From CAZNKU01 sp045541135 (lineage in GTDB: Bacteria > Bacillota > Clostridia > Monoglobales > Firm-18), in the NCBI GenBank assembly GCA_045541135.1, contig JAZQIO010000020.1, positions 45,010 through 109,009 of the forward strand: a stretch of DNA of 64,000 bases, given 5' to 3'. Position numbers and translations under genes: made by a program. Shown one piece after another: positions 24,361-32,580 of the stretch (position 1 is its first letter; each line of letters starts with the position of its first letter). The notes beneath the pieces are model-generated. The model made no database searches. It had not been told where the DNA came from and saw only the letters and a list, made by a program, of their open reading frames with translations.

Positions 24361-24372
24361 AGCTTATAGGCT

Positions 24373-24405
24373 AAAAAAGAGAAATCTGCAAAATTGCAGA
24401 TTTCT
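24373..24405 (-). terminator. Terminator of the GH28 operon
   Basis: 12-bp stem (24380-24391 with 24394-24405) with, on the minus strand, a following CTTTTTT run. The stretch 24406-24495 between it and the GH28 stop is a 3' untranslated region with only a small AGCG/CGCT hairpin. Confidence 0.8.
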
Positions 24406-24495
24406 ACATACTTTAACATTTATTGTCATTTTGATGCTATTGAAGTTCTATAATAATACCTATAAGCGGTCTGCGCTTTATTTTACATCCCCATT

Positions 24496-25722
24496 TTATT
24501 CATAATAATTTACTTCTTCAACTTTATCATCTATAACATCAAAGGTTGTGTTGTTAAGATGCAGTCCCTTAACATTTGAAAAGAAGTTAAGCTGACGGTC
24601 GGGGTATTTTTTCATACCCTTTACCGTAAACTTGCAATTGTCAAAGTATACATCCTCAATAACTGCGTCCGGTCTGCCGATTACCAAGGGATATTGTCCG
24701 CTTGAGGAAGTGATATTTGAAAATCTTACATTTTTAAATTTGCCATAAAGATTTTCGGGATAAATAACCATTTTAATTGGCATATCCTCAATTTCATCAA
24801 GTATAACATTACTTATATGGATATTTTCTATAACCGTAGGATTTTCTCCAAAATCTGTAGGACTTGAATGGTCAGGCAGTTCCAACGCAATACCCACACG
24901 GGTTTTAGCAATTACAAGGTCAGAAAGTATACAGTTTTTTATAACACCGTCGTTTCTCCATGCAATACGCACAGCCTGATGATGCGAACTAAGGACGCAA
25001 CCTTTTACAATAATTCTTTCGCAAACTCTCTTTTCGTGCAAAGTGTTTGTGTTGGCACGAATTATAATGCTGTCATCACCCGAATGTATAATACAGCTGT
25101 CAACCGTAACATCACTTGAGCAATTAATATGTATACCATCTGCATTTGGATAAAGGGGATTACAGTAAAGCTTTGCCTTTGTAAAAGTAACATACTGTGA
25201 ATTATTTACCCAATACCCCCAACCTCCTGCCATTTCTCTCATGGTGATATTTTCAACATTTATGTTGGTACATCCCATAATAAAAACCATTCTTGCAGGT
25301 ACTAAAAGCGTATTTCTTATATATTCTTTAACATTGTTGTTTTCGTCATAAACAGGGTCACAGAATACACTGCCGTTACAGTCTATTTTCCCCATACCTG
25401 TAAGGGAGGCGTTCTCAATGTAACCGAAATAAATTATACACTTAGCAGTTGCTCTGGGTGCCGCCTTTACATTAAACTCTTCACAGGGGAAATCCGGATA
25501 ATCATCAGTGTTTCCGCTTGCTTTTAAGGTTGCATTTGCTTCAATGCAAAGGTCAACGTTGGATTTCATAAAAATTGTACCTGTTACAAAGACACCGCCG
25601 TTTACAATAACTCTTCCTCCGCCCTGTGCGGCACAGTCATCAATTGCAGACTGAATAGACTTTGTGTTTACAGTTTCCCCATCTGCTACAGCACCGTAAT
25701 TTCTTATATCAAATTCAGTCAT
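24496..25722 (-). CDS. GH28-family glycosidase (polygalacturonase-like), intracellular
   Basis: 408 residues, no signal peptide. GH28 enzymes cleave galacturonan or rhamnogalacturonan on a right-handed beta-helix. N-terminal pectate-type start FDIRNYGAVADG, then NADGIHI and SGDDSII give the catalytic Asp residues. The usual Gly-His-Gly is replaced by SSHHQAVRIAW, so the histidine is kept but the context differs. Likely acts on short imported pectin oligosaccharides. Its ATG follows the SDR stop by 1 bp with AGAGGAG upstream; last gene of the operon. Confidence 0.88.
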   Translation of the reverse strand: MTEFDIRNYGAVADGETVNTKSIQSAIDDCAAQGGGRVIVNGGVFVTGTIFMKSNVDLCIEANATLKASGNTDDYPDFPCEEFNVKAAPRATAKCIIYFGYIENASLTGMGKIDCNGSVFCDPVYDENNNVKEYIRNTLLVPARMVFIMGCTNINVENITMREMAGGWGYWVNNSQYVTFTKAKLYCNPLYPNADGIHINCSSDVTVDSCIIHSGDDSIIIRANTNTLHEKRVCERIIVKGCVLSSHHQAVRIAWRNDGVIKNCILSDLVIAKTRVGIALELPDHSSPTDFGENPTVIENIHISNVILDEIEDMPIKMVIYPENLYGKFKNVRFSNITSSSGQYPLVIGRPDAVIEDVYFDNCKFTVKGMKKYPDRQLNFFSNVKGLHLNNTTFDVIDDKVEEVNYYE

Positions 25723-25723
25723 A

Positions 25724-26512
25724 TTATTTCTCCTCTTCCGGTATTATGGGATAAAGCTGAATTGTGTTACCGCCGTCTACCACAAGCTCTGCACCTGTTG
25801 TGTTTCTTGCACAAGCTGCAAAATACCATACAGCATCAGCAATATCTTCACCTACTGCTACGTCACCTATTGGTGTGTAACGTGAGGGAACGGTTTTGTA
25901 AAAATCAGGATTTGTAACCCATCTTTCAGTCTTTATCATACCGGGCAAAACGGCATTTACTCTTATGTTGTATTTTCCCAAATCCAACGCCAATGCACGC
26001 ATAAGACCTAACTGACCGCCCTTTGATGTAACGTATGCAATTCTGTCCGGTATTGCACGGTAAGCCGTATTTGAATTTAAGAAAATGATATTTCCTCCAC
26101 CGTTTTCCTTCATTCTTTTTGCGGCGTGCTCTGAAAGACAATAATTCCATACAACATTTGTGTTGATAACTCGCATTAAATCGGTAACAGGATTTTCAAA
26201 AATTTTTATATTAAGTCCCTGATCTGCGGCATTAAGCACCAATGTTTCAACAAAAATTTCTTTTTCATCCAAAAATTCAAAAAGTTTTTTTACAGACTCT
26301 TCATCAACTGTTGTTTCGTTTAAAAGTGAATCAATCGCATAACCCAAAATGTCAACTTCAGGGAATTTTTCCTTATAATTTTTCTCAGCTTCCTGCACCT
26401 TTTTAACATTTCTGCCCGTAAAAACCACATTCCATCCTTCAGATGCAAATTTTTCAACTATTGCCACACCGGTATTTATACAAGCACCGGTTACCAAAGC
26501 AAATTTATTCAT
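25724..26512 (-). CDS. Short-chain dehydrogenase/reductase
   Basis: 262 residues from ATG at 26512, preceded by AGGAGG; the frame opens earlier but without a ribosome site. Classical SDR fold: cofactor loop LVTGACINTGVAIV (T-G-x-x-x-x-x-G variant of TGxxxGxG), the NAA-like LNAAD, and catalytic Ser, Tyr, Lys in NSNTAYRAIPDRIAYVTSK. C-terminal GAELVVDGGNTIQL is typical. In this operon it probably oxidises a sugar or sugar acid to a lactone or keto form; substrate inferred from neighbours only. Confidence 0.87.
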   Translation of the reverse strand: MNKFALVTGACINTGVAIVEKFASEGWNVVFTGRNVKKVQEAEKNYKEKFPEVDILGYAIDSLLNETTVDEESVKKLFEFLDEKEIFVETLVLNAADQGLNIKIFENPVTDLMRVINTNVVWNYCLSEHAAKRMKENGGGNIIFLNSNTAYRAIPDRIAYVTSKGGQLGLMRALALDLGKYNIRVNAVLPGMIKTERWVTNPDFYKTVPSRYTPIGDVAVGEDIADAVWYFAACARNTTGAELVVDGGNTIQLYPIIPEEEK

Positions 26513-26525
26513 AAATGTCTGCCTC

Positions 26526-27686
26526 CTAAAAATAAAATTCTGTCTTTGCAGGGCGAATATCTGTAAGCGCACCTGTATAGTGTCTTAGTGTATGTGGCTG
26601 ATAAGGATGAGCAAGGCAAGCTTCTTCATCAATTTCAATACCAAGACCCGGCTTATCGGGAATTGTAATGTAACCGTCTTTATATTCAAGCTCTTCGTTT
26701 ACAACGTCTTTTCTCCAATCAACGTCAGAGTACATAATTTCAAGAATTTCAAAGTTAGGACAAGTAGCCGCAAGCTGTAGTGTTGCCGCATTTGCAACAG
26801 GTCCGCTTGGATTATGAGGAGCAAAAGGAATATATCTGCATTCTGCTTCTGCCGCAATCTTTTTACGTTCCATAATACCGCCTGCGTGTGAAATATCAGG
26901 CTGAATATAGTCTGCCGCCATAAGGTCAAACATATTTTTGTAGTCCCAACGGGTATAAAGTCTTTCCCCTGCAGAAATTGCAACAGGTGACTTATCACGT
27001 ACAGCCTTTAGTGCATCAAGATTATCCGGCGGAACAGGTTCTTCAAAGAACATTGGTTTGAACTGTTCAAGCTCTTTTGCAATTTTAATAGCTGTAGGAA
27101 TGTTAAATCTGCCGTGACCTTCAATTAAAAGGTCTACTTCGTTACCAACAGCTTCACGTACTGCCGCCACACAGCGAAGTGCTTTGTCAAGCTCTTTGTT
27201 GGAAATGTTAAGGTAGTTTTTGCCGAATGGGTCCCACTTCATAGCGGTTACCCCACGCTGTACGGCGATTTTTGCCTTTTCACCGAATTCTTCAGGCTCT
27301 TTTGCTCCTGCAAACCAGCCGTTTACGTAAATTCTCACCTTATCATTTACTTTACCGCCCAAAAGCTGATATACGGGAACGCCAAGTTTTTTTCCCAAAA
27401 TATCCCAAAGCGCCATTTCTACTGCAGAAAGTGCGGACATCAACACTGCACCGCCACGCCAGTAAGCATCACGGTAAATTGCGTGCCAATGCTTTTCGAT
27501 ATCAAGCGGATTTTGTCCAATAAGATATTCTTTAATGTGTTCAACCGCACCTGCAAGTGCCTTTTCCTTGTATTCAAGTGTAGCTTCACCTACGCCGTCA
27601 ATACCTTCATCTGTATATACCTTTACAAACACCCAGTTTGTACGGAAGCAATCTACTGCAAATGTTTTAATATCTGTTACTTTCAT
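26526..27686 (-). CDS. Mandelate racemase/enolase-superfamily sugar-acid dehydratase
   Basis: 386 residues. Enolase-superfamily dehydratases remove water from aldonates or aldarates. The capping domain (1-110) is followed by the barrel: AMKWDPFG (Lys), LLIEGHGRF (metal Glu and His), FFEEPVPPDN (metal Glu), AISAGERLYTR (metal Glu), QPDISHAGGI and APHNPSGPVA (catalytic His). The layout is like D-galactonate dehydratase, but the first metal ligand appears as Glu (IEGHG) rather than the usual Asp. Its start overlaps the lactonase stop by 4 bp. Confidence 0.88.
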   Translation of the reverse strand: MKVTDIKTFAVDCFRTNWVFVKVYTDEGIDGVGEATLEYKEKALAGAVEHIKEYLIGQNPLDIEKHWHAIYRDAYWRGGAVLMSALSAVEMALWDILGKKLGVPVYQLLGGKVNDKVRIYVNGWFAGAKEPEEFGEKAKIAVQRGVTAMKWDPFGKNYLNISNKELDKALRCVAAVREAVGNEVDLLIEGHGRFNIPTAIKIAKELEQFKPMFFEEPVPPDNLDALKAVRDKSPVAISAGERLYTRWDYKNMFDLMAADYIQPDISHAGGIMERKKIAAEAECRYIPFAPHNPSGPVANAATLQLAATCPNFEILEIMYSDVDWRKDVVNEELEYKDGYITIPDKPGLGIEIDEEACLAHPYQPHTLRHYTGALTDIRPAKTEFYF

Positions 27687-28360
27687 AGTTCAATCTCCTT
27701 ATATATTGATGGTATAACTTTATTGTCACAAGCAAAATCCTTGCCCGGTTCAAGACTGTCAAACAAACCAAAATGTACAGGCACAACTTTTTTTGCACCT
27801 ATTTCCTTTGCAAAACGAGCCGCATCTGTCATATTGAAATTGTTTCCCACGCCGTTAACCGGAAGAAATACAACATCTATATTAGCCGGCAAATCTTTAA
27901 AAATTTCAGTATTATAAAGTGTGTCACCTGTTATGTAATACGTTTTACCTTCAGCTTCAATAATTACACCAATTGCATAGTTATCGGAATGTTCAGCCTT
28001 TACAGCTGTAAATTTCACATCATCCAATGTCCACTGTGTATAACGGTTAAACATAACATAGTTATGCCCGGTTGCCATACCTCTTACGTGATTCCATGCA
28101 TTTTGAGAAGCAAGAACAAGTATACCTTCATTTTTGCAAAGGTAATGCTCCAAAGTTTCTGGGTCTGTGTGGTCCAAATGGTCATGTGTCAGAATTAAAA
28201 CATCCGGTTTCATTTTTAAGTATTTTTCATCCACCGGCATACGTCTGTCACTTGCGGGATTAAGTTTAAAACAGCTGTTTGAAAGATAAGGGTCCACAAT
28301 AATCTTCTTATTTCCCGTTTCAAGCAAAAGCCCTGCCTGACCCAACCATGTTATTTTCAT
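27683..28360 (-). CDS. UlaG-like metallo-beta-lactamase-fold hydrolase (probable sugar lactonase)
   Basis: 225 residues. Metallo-beta-lactamase fold with the metal motif THDHLDHTD (HxHxDH, about residues 58-66), YITGDTLY (bridging Asp) and VPVHFGLFD (last His). The UlaG-type branch includes L-ascorbate-6-phosphate lactonase. As first gene of an operon with a dehydratase, an SDR and GH28 it would open a sugar lactone. Divergent from the AraC regulator. Confidence 0.8.
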   Translation of the reverse strand: MKITWLGQAGLLLETGNKKIIVDPYLSNSCFKLNPASDRRMPVDEKYLKMKPDVLILTHDHLDHTDPETLEHYLCKNEGILVLASQNAWNHVRGMATGHNYVMFNRYTQWTLDDVKFTAVKAEHSDNYAIGVIIEAEGKTYYITGDTLYNTEIFKDLPANIDVVFLPVNGVGNNFNMTDAARFAKEIGAKKVVPVHFGLFDSLEPGKDFACDNKVIPSIYKEIEL

Positions 28361-28396
28361 AAAAGTATTCCTCCTGTATTGAATTTTTAGAATTAT

Positions 28397-28414
28397 TATG
28401 GTAAAATAACCATA
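28397..28414. promoter_or_regulatory. Inverted repeat, possible operator
   Basis: TATGGT-6 nt-ACCATA, perfect, about 37 bp upstream of the lactonase start in the divergent control region. Could be a regulator site. Confidence 0.4.
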
Positions 28415-28447
28415 AATCTAACTTAATTATATTGTTTATAAAATATC

Positions 28448-28467
28448 AGTTATATCAAAATATAACT
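28448..28467. promoter_or_regulatory. Inverted repeat near the AraC gene, possible operator
   Basis: AGTTATAT-CAAA-ATATAACT, perfect 8-bp arms, 34 bp upstream of the AraC start. Could bind a regulator or be part of a promoter hairpin. Confidence 0.4.
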
Positions 28468-28501
28468 TTATTTTTTAGAAATATTACTGTGAGGTGTAAT
28501 T

Positions 28502-29296
28502 ATGTTACTTGACGGATTTAAATCCAAAGATTTTCGGGTAGGTGTTTTTGACAGCCGTGCCAAATATAATTCCAAGCCTTTTGCGCCTCGTGTTGCAGAA
28601 AGGTTTGAAATAGAATTCTTTTTGGATGACGGCGGTATAACCTCCATTAACAGCAAGGAATATAATTTGCAAAAAAACCATTTACTGTTTGTACGCCCCG
28701 GAGATATTCGCCACAGCAGTCAGCATTTTAAATGCTTCTATCTTCATATGGATTTAGACGACCAAGATGTGCTCACCTACCTTCGCAATGTTCCTACTTC
28801 TTTTGCAGTGGCAAGCAGCAAAATATATTATAATTTATTCCACCAATTAATACAGCTAAGGAATGAAGAAGATATTGAAAGCAAGCTTTTATATTTTTCC
28901 AAAATTACCTCCTTACTTGTTAATATTCAAAGAGACTCCTGCTTTTACAGCGGTGAGGGAAAATCGTCGGTCATATACCGTGCAGAAAGATTTATGACAG
29001 AAAACTTTACGGATAAGATAGGACTTAAAGAAATTGCAGACAGTGTGCATTTAAGCCCCAATTATTTTCACAAACTTTTCACTACAATAACTGGTATAAC
29101 TCCACATGACTTTCTTATGAAAAAACGTATTAACTATGCAAAAGAGCTTATTATGACATCGGAACATGATATGATGGAAATTTCTATGCTCAGCGGTTTT
29201 GAGTCCCAGGCATATTTTAATTACTGTTTTAAAAAATCAACGGGATTGTCACCAATGAAATACAGACAAAAAGAATTTGAAAAATACAAGGGGTAA
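28502..29296 (+). CDS. AraC-family transcriptional regulator
   Basis: 264 residues. An N-terminal cupin-like sensor (1-150, with FVRPGDIRHSS) and a C-terminal pair of helix-turn-helix units (about 160-260: LKEIADSVHLSPNYFHKLF, and DMMEISMLSGFESQAYFN). The closing FKKSTGLSPMKYRQ is typical. Divergent from the lactonase-dehydratase-SDR-GH28 operon, which it likely controls in response to a sugar or sugar acid. The HAD gene follows 5 bp later. Confidence 0.9.
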   Translation: MLLDGFKSKDFRVGVFDSRAKYNSKPFAPRVAERFEIEFFLDDGGITSINSKEYNLQKNHLLFVRPGDIRHSSQHFKCFYLHMDLDDQDVLTYLRNVPTSFAVASSKIYYNLFHQLIQLRNEEDIESKLLYFSKITSLLVNIQRDSCFYSGEGKSSVIYRAERFMTENFTDKIGLKEIADSVHLSPNYFHKLFTTITGITPHDFLMKKRINYAKELIMTSEHDMMEISMLSGFESQAYFNYCFKKSTGLSPMKYRQKEFEKYKG

Positions 29297-29301
29297 TAAT
29301 T

Positions 29302-29946
29302 ATGAATAAAAAATACAAATCAATACTTTTAGATGTTGACGGCACACTTATTTTTTCGGATAAAGGATTACTTGGCGGACACAGATATGCCATTGAACAT
29401 ATTGGTATGCCTATGCCCGACGAGGAAACACTTTTAAAATGTATGGGTCCTTCCCCAAAAGTATCACTTAAAGAAATACTGAAAGTTCCCGAGGACAAGC
29501 TTGAACTTGCCTACATATTAAACCGTGGTTACGTTTACACAAAAGGTTATAAGGAATTTGAGGTTATTGAGGGGATGGATAAGCTTGTAAAGGATTTGTA
29601 CGATGCTGGCTATAAGCTATACACCGCAACCACAAAGGTTGAATGGTTAAGTGAGCTTTGCCTTGGGGAAATGGGAATTCTTCAATACTTTGAAAAAGTT
29701 TGCGGTGCAAGCAACGATGGCGTAACACGTTATCTTAAAGAACAGGTTATTGAATACGCAAAGGAATGTGGTGCAGAGGACTGCGTAATAATAGGAGACC
29801 GTAAGTTTGATATAAATGCAGCACACAAATGCAAAATAGATTCTATCGGAATAACATTTGGCTACGGTTCAAAGGACGAAATAGAGGAATGTGAACCTAC
29901 ATATACATGTAATTCCGTTGAAGAAATAAGAAAAATACTGTTGTAA
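29302..29946 (+). CDS. HAD-superfamily phosphatase (phosphoglycolate phosphatase-like)
   Basis: 214 residues. Motif I LLDVDGTLIFS (residues 8-18, nucleophile Asp), motif II YTATTK, motif III/IV IIGDRKFDI. The cap is inserted after motif I, as in subfamily IA. Substrate unknown; co-transcription with the AraC regulator suggests a sugar-phosphate. GGGGTAATAATT leads to the ATG. Confidence 0.88.
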   Translation: MNKKYKSILLDVDGTLIFSDKGLLGGHRYAIEHIGMPMPDEETLLKCMGPSPKVSLKEILKVPEDKLELAYILNRGYVYTKGYKEFEVIEGMDKLVKDLYDAGYKLYTATTKVEWLSELCLGEMGILQYFEKVCGASNDGVTRYLKEQVIEYAKECGAEDCVIIGDRKFDINAAHKCKIDSIGITFGYGSKDEIEECEPTYTCNSVEEIRKILL

Positions 29947-29949
29947 TTT

Positions 29950-29988
29950 AAAAGGAGCAGAGTTAATAAACTCTGCTCCTTTTAAGAT
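29950..29988 (+). terminator. Terminator of the AraC-HAD operon
   Basis: Perfect 15-bp stem (29950-29964 with 29969-29983), AATA loop; T-rich tail. Confidence 0.9.
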
Positions 29989-30039
29989 TTTTAGTTTTAT
30001 AAATTGGAATTTATGGTTCAATCAATCTGAAATAACTCT

Positions 30040-30255
30040 TTATTTGCTTTCTTCTATTGCTTGCGGGTTATTCATGCGAATATCAAACACAGTTCCGCAT
30101 TCTTTACATCCTGTTGCAGTTAATATTGAATAATTATGAGAAAATGGAAGTTTTTTCTGAGATTTTTTCGTAACAAAAACAAGCCCTCCGATACCTGTTG
30201 AGAGTTTTCCTTCTATCAAATTTGCAGAACCACAGTTCGGGCATTTTTTATTCAT
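30040..30255 (-). CDS. Small zinc-ribbon protein
   Basis: 71 residues from ATG at 30255 with GGAGGTGG upstream. Two CxxC knuckles, CPNC near residue 5 and CKEC near residue 50, should bind one zinc ion. Between them lies a variable segment. No function assigned. It is 82 bp downstream of the walJ start side and ends before the AraC-HAD terminator. Confidence 0.7.
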   Translation of the reverse strand: MNKKCPNCGSANLIEGKLSTGIGGLVFVTKKSQKKLPFSHNYSILTATGCKECGTVFDIRMNNPQAIEESK

Positions 30256-30337
30256 TTTTTCCACCTCCCACAAATTCTTATTTGTATGCCTGTTTCATCC
30301 TTTTAAAGTGTGTTATACTCGTTTATATAAAGAATCT

Positions 30338-31123
30338 TTATTTAAAAATGTTTTCGCTTATATCATACCGTGGTGCAACTGAAAGCATAACGTCCTTACC
30401 CGGTTGCATTCCTCCAAATTCAAGCTCCCGTGCCACTTCGGAAAATGCTATTTCCGGGGAATTATTTTCGTTGCTTAAATGGCCAAGCATAATTTGCTTT
30501 GTTCCGTTTTTGGCAAGATATGTAGCTAATTTCCCCGCATCTTTATTATCAAGATGACCCTTTGCACCTGCTATACGCATTTTAAGATGCATTGGATAGG
30601 GACCTGTCTGAAGCATATGTTCGTCGTAATTTGATTCTAAAAGTACCGCATCACAACCTGTAAGATTTTTTACAACACTGTCTGTAATGTGCCCTATATC
30701 CGTTGCTACGGCAAGCTTTTTGCCTTCGGCATTGATTATGTAACCTGTTGGTTGCATGGCATCGTGAGGTATTTCAAAAGGAGTTATTTTCATATCTCCG
30801 ATTTCTATTGGATAATTTCGGGAGAAAATATGTCTGTTTTCATCGGGAATTTTTCCAATTTCCATTCCTGCCCATGTACCCTCGCTTGCAAGTATGGGAA
30901 TGTTGAATTTTCTGGATATTATTCCAACACCGCTTGTGTGGTCTATGTGTTCATGAGTAACCAAAATACGATCTATTTCACATGGGTCAATACCTATATC
31001 ATTTAAATAAGCGGTAATTTTCTTACCGATTATTCCACAATCTATTAAAATTTTCGTGTTGTTACAGCAAATCAAAGTGCAGTTTCCACTACTGCCGCTG
31101 ACTATCGACTGAAATTTAATCAT
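30338..31123 (-). CDS. walJ: YycJ/WalJ-type metallo-beta-lactamase-fold hydrolase
   Basis: 261 residues. N-terminal SIVSGSSGNCTLI and ILVTHEHIDHTSGVG (HxHxDH) are characteristic of the YycJ family, a cytosolic putative nuclease or hydrolase linked to cell wall and DNA-repair timing. A C-terminal MLGHLSNENNSPEIA holds the last His. In Bacillus it lies with walRK; here it overlaps the murA stop by 4 bp, without walRK nearby. Confidence 0.88.
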   Translation of the reverse strand: MIKFQSIVSGSSGNCTLICCNNTKILIDCGIIGKKITAYLNDIGIDPCEIDRILVTHEHIDHTSGVGIISRKFNIPILASEGTWAGMEIGKIPDENRHIFSRNYPIEIGDMKITPFEIPHDAMQPTGYIINAEGKKLAVATDIGHITDSVVKNLTGCDAVLLESNYDEHMLQTGPYPMHLKMRIAGAKGHLDNKDAGKLATYLAKNGTKQIMLGHLSNENNSPEIAFSEVARELEFGGMQPGKDVMLSVAPRYDISENIFK

Positions 31124-32412
31124 AATGCAAGTTCCTGTTCAGATGTTGAATTATCATTTTTTTTGCGCACAATCTGTGCACCCAAAGCCTGAAGTTTGTG
31201 TTCAAAGTTTTCGTAACCTCTGTCTATGTATTTAAGGTTATACACTTCAGTTACACCATTAGCAACAAGTGCCGCAATAACCATGCTTGCACCGGCACGA
31301 AGATCAGTAGCTTTTACAGTAGCACCTGTAAGTGAGGATACACCCTCAATCATGGCAACTCTGCCGTCTACATTGATTATTGCACCCAGTCTGCGAAGCT
31401 CTTCAACATACTGAAAACGGTTGTCCCAAACGCTTTCGGTAACAATTGAATTACCCTCTGCAACACATAAAAGAGCAACAATCTGTGGCTGTAAATCTGT
31501 AGGAAAACCGGGATAAGGTAATGTTTTAACATTTGCCTTTTTCAGGGGTTTGGTGCGTGAAACCAAAATGCTGTCATCAAATTCCTGAACATCTGCACCC
31601 ATTTCCTCAAGCTTTGAAGATAAGCTTTCCATATGCTTAGGGATTACATTTTTAACCAGAACATTTCCGCCTGTTGCCGCAGCAGCTATCATAAAAGTTC
31701 CTGCTTCAATCTGGTCGGGAATAATGGAATATGTTCCACCTGTAAGCTTGTCTACACCGGTAATTTTTATTGTATCCGTTCCTGCACCCTTAATTTGTGC
31801 ACCCATAGCATTTAAAAAGTTTGCAAAATCTACTACATGAGGCTCCTTTGCAGCATTTTCAATAACCGTGATGCCCTCTGCACGTACTGCTGCAAGAATA
31901 GTATTTATAGTTGCACCAACAGAAACAACATCAAGGAAAATATGTGCTGCCTCCAGTTTTTCGGCACTTGCATTTATAATACCGCTTGTTGTATCAACCG
32001 TTGCACCCAAAGCCTCAAAACCTTTAATGTGCTGATCTATTGGACGAACACCAAAATTACAACCTCCTGGCATTGCAACAACAGCACGGTTAAATCTGCC
32101 AAGCAATGCACCTATAAGGTAATATGATGCACGCATACGCTGTACAGATTCAAAAGACGCCGTATAGCTGTGAAGCTGAGAACAGTCTATTACCAAAGTA
32201 TGCTTGTTGTCCTTAAACTGAATTTTTGCACCAAGTTCTTCTAATATATTACAAATTACATCAACATCGTTTATAGCCGGTATATTTTCAATTACACATG
32301 TACCTTCGACCAATAATGCCGCCGGGATAATAGCTACTGCTGCATTTTTAGCGCCGCTTATGGTTACTTCGCCTTCAAGCTTTTTCCCGCCCATTATTAC
32401 AAATCTGTCCAA
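31120..32412 (-). CDS. murA: UDP-N-acetylglucosamine 1-carboxyvinyltransferase
   Basis: 430 residues from TTG at 32412, which has AGGTGG 6 nt upstream and gives the usual N-terminus (MDRFVIMGGKKLEGEVTISG); longer frames upstream lack support. MurA makes the first committed step of peptidoglycan synthesis from UDP-GlcNAc and PEP. Substrate lysine in SGAKNAA, catalytic Cys in MPGGCNFGVRPIDQH (fosfomycin target), and YPGFPTDLQPQ are all present. Operon with walJ. Confidence 0.95.
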   Translation of the reverse strand: MDRFVIMGGKKLEGEVTISGAKNAAVAIIPAALLVEGTCVIENIPAINDVDVICNILEELGAKIQFKDNKHTLVIDCSQLHSYTASFESVQRMRASYYLIGALLGRFNRAVVAMPGGCNFGVRPIDQHIKGFEALGATVDTTSGIINASAEKLEAAHIFLDVVSVGATINTILAAVRAEGITVIENAAKEPHVVDFANFLNAMGAQIKGAGTDTIKITGVDKLTGGTYSIIPDQIEAGTFMIAAAATGGNVLVKNVIPKHMESLSSKLEEMGADVQEFDDSILVSRTKPLKKANVKTLPYPGFPTDLQPQIVALLCVAEGNSIVTESVWDNRFQYVEELRRLGAIINVDGRVAMIEGVSSLTGATVKATDLRAGASMVIAALVANGVTEVYNLKYIDRGYENFEHKLQALGAQIVRKKNDNSTSEQELAL

Positions 32413-32524
32413 GCATGTCCACCTGCCCATTCTACAATAAATATACATATATATTAAGCATATCACAAATATAAAAAATATACAATATTTTTTTAAAAAA
32501 ATCTCTAATAATTTTTGGAACATC

Positions 32525-32553
32525 TTGATTTTGCCCCATTTATATAGTATAAT
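32525..32553 (+). promoter_or_regulatory. Promoter of apgM
   Basis: TTGATT (32525-32530), 17-bp spacer, TATAAT (32548-32553), then AAAGGAGA before ATG at 32581. Confidence 0.7.
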
Positions 32554-32580
32554 TATTGAAAAATCCCAAAGGAGAATTTT

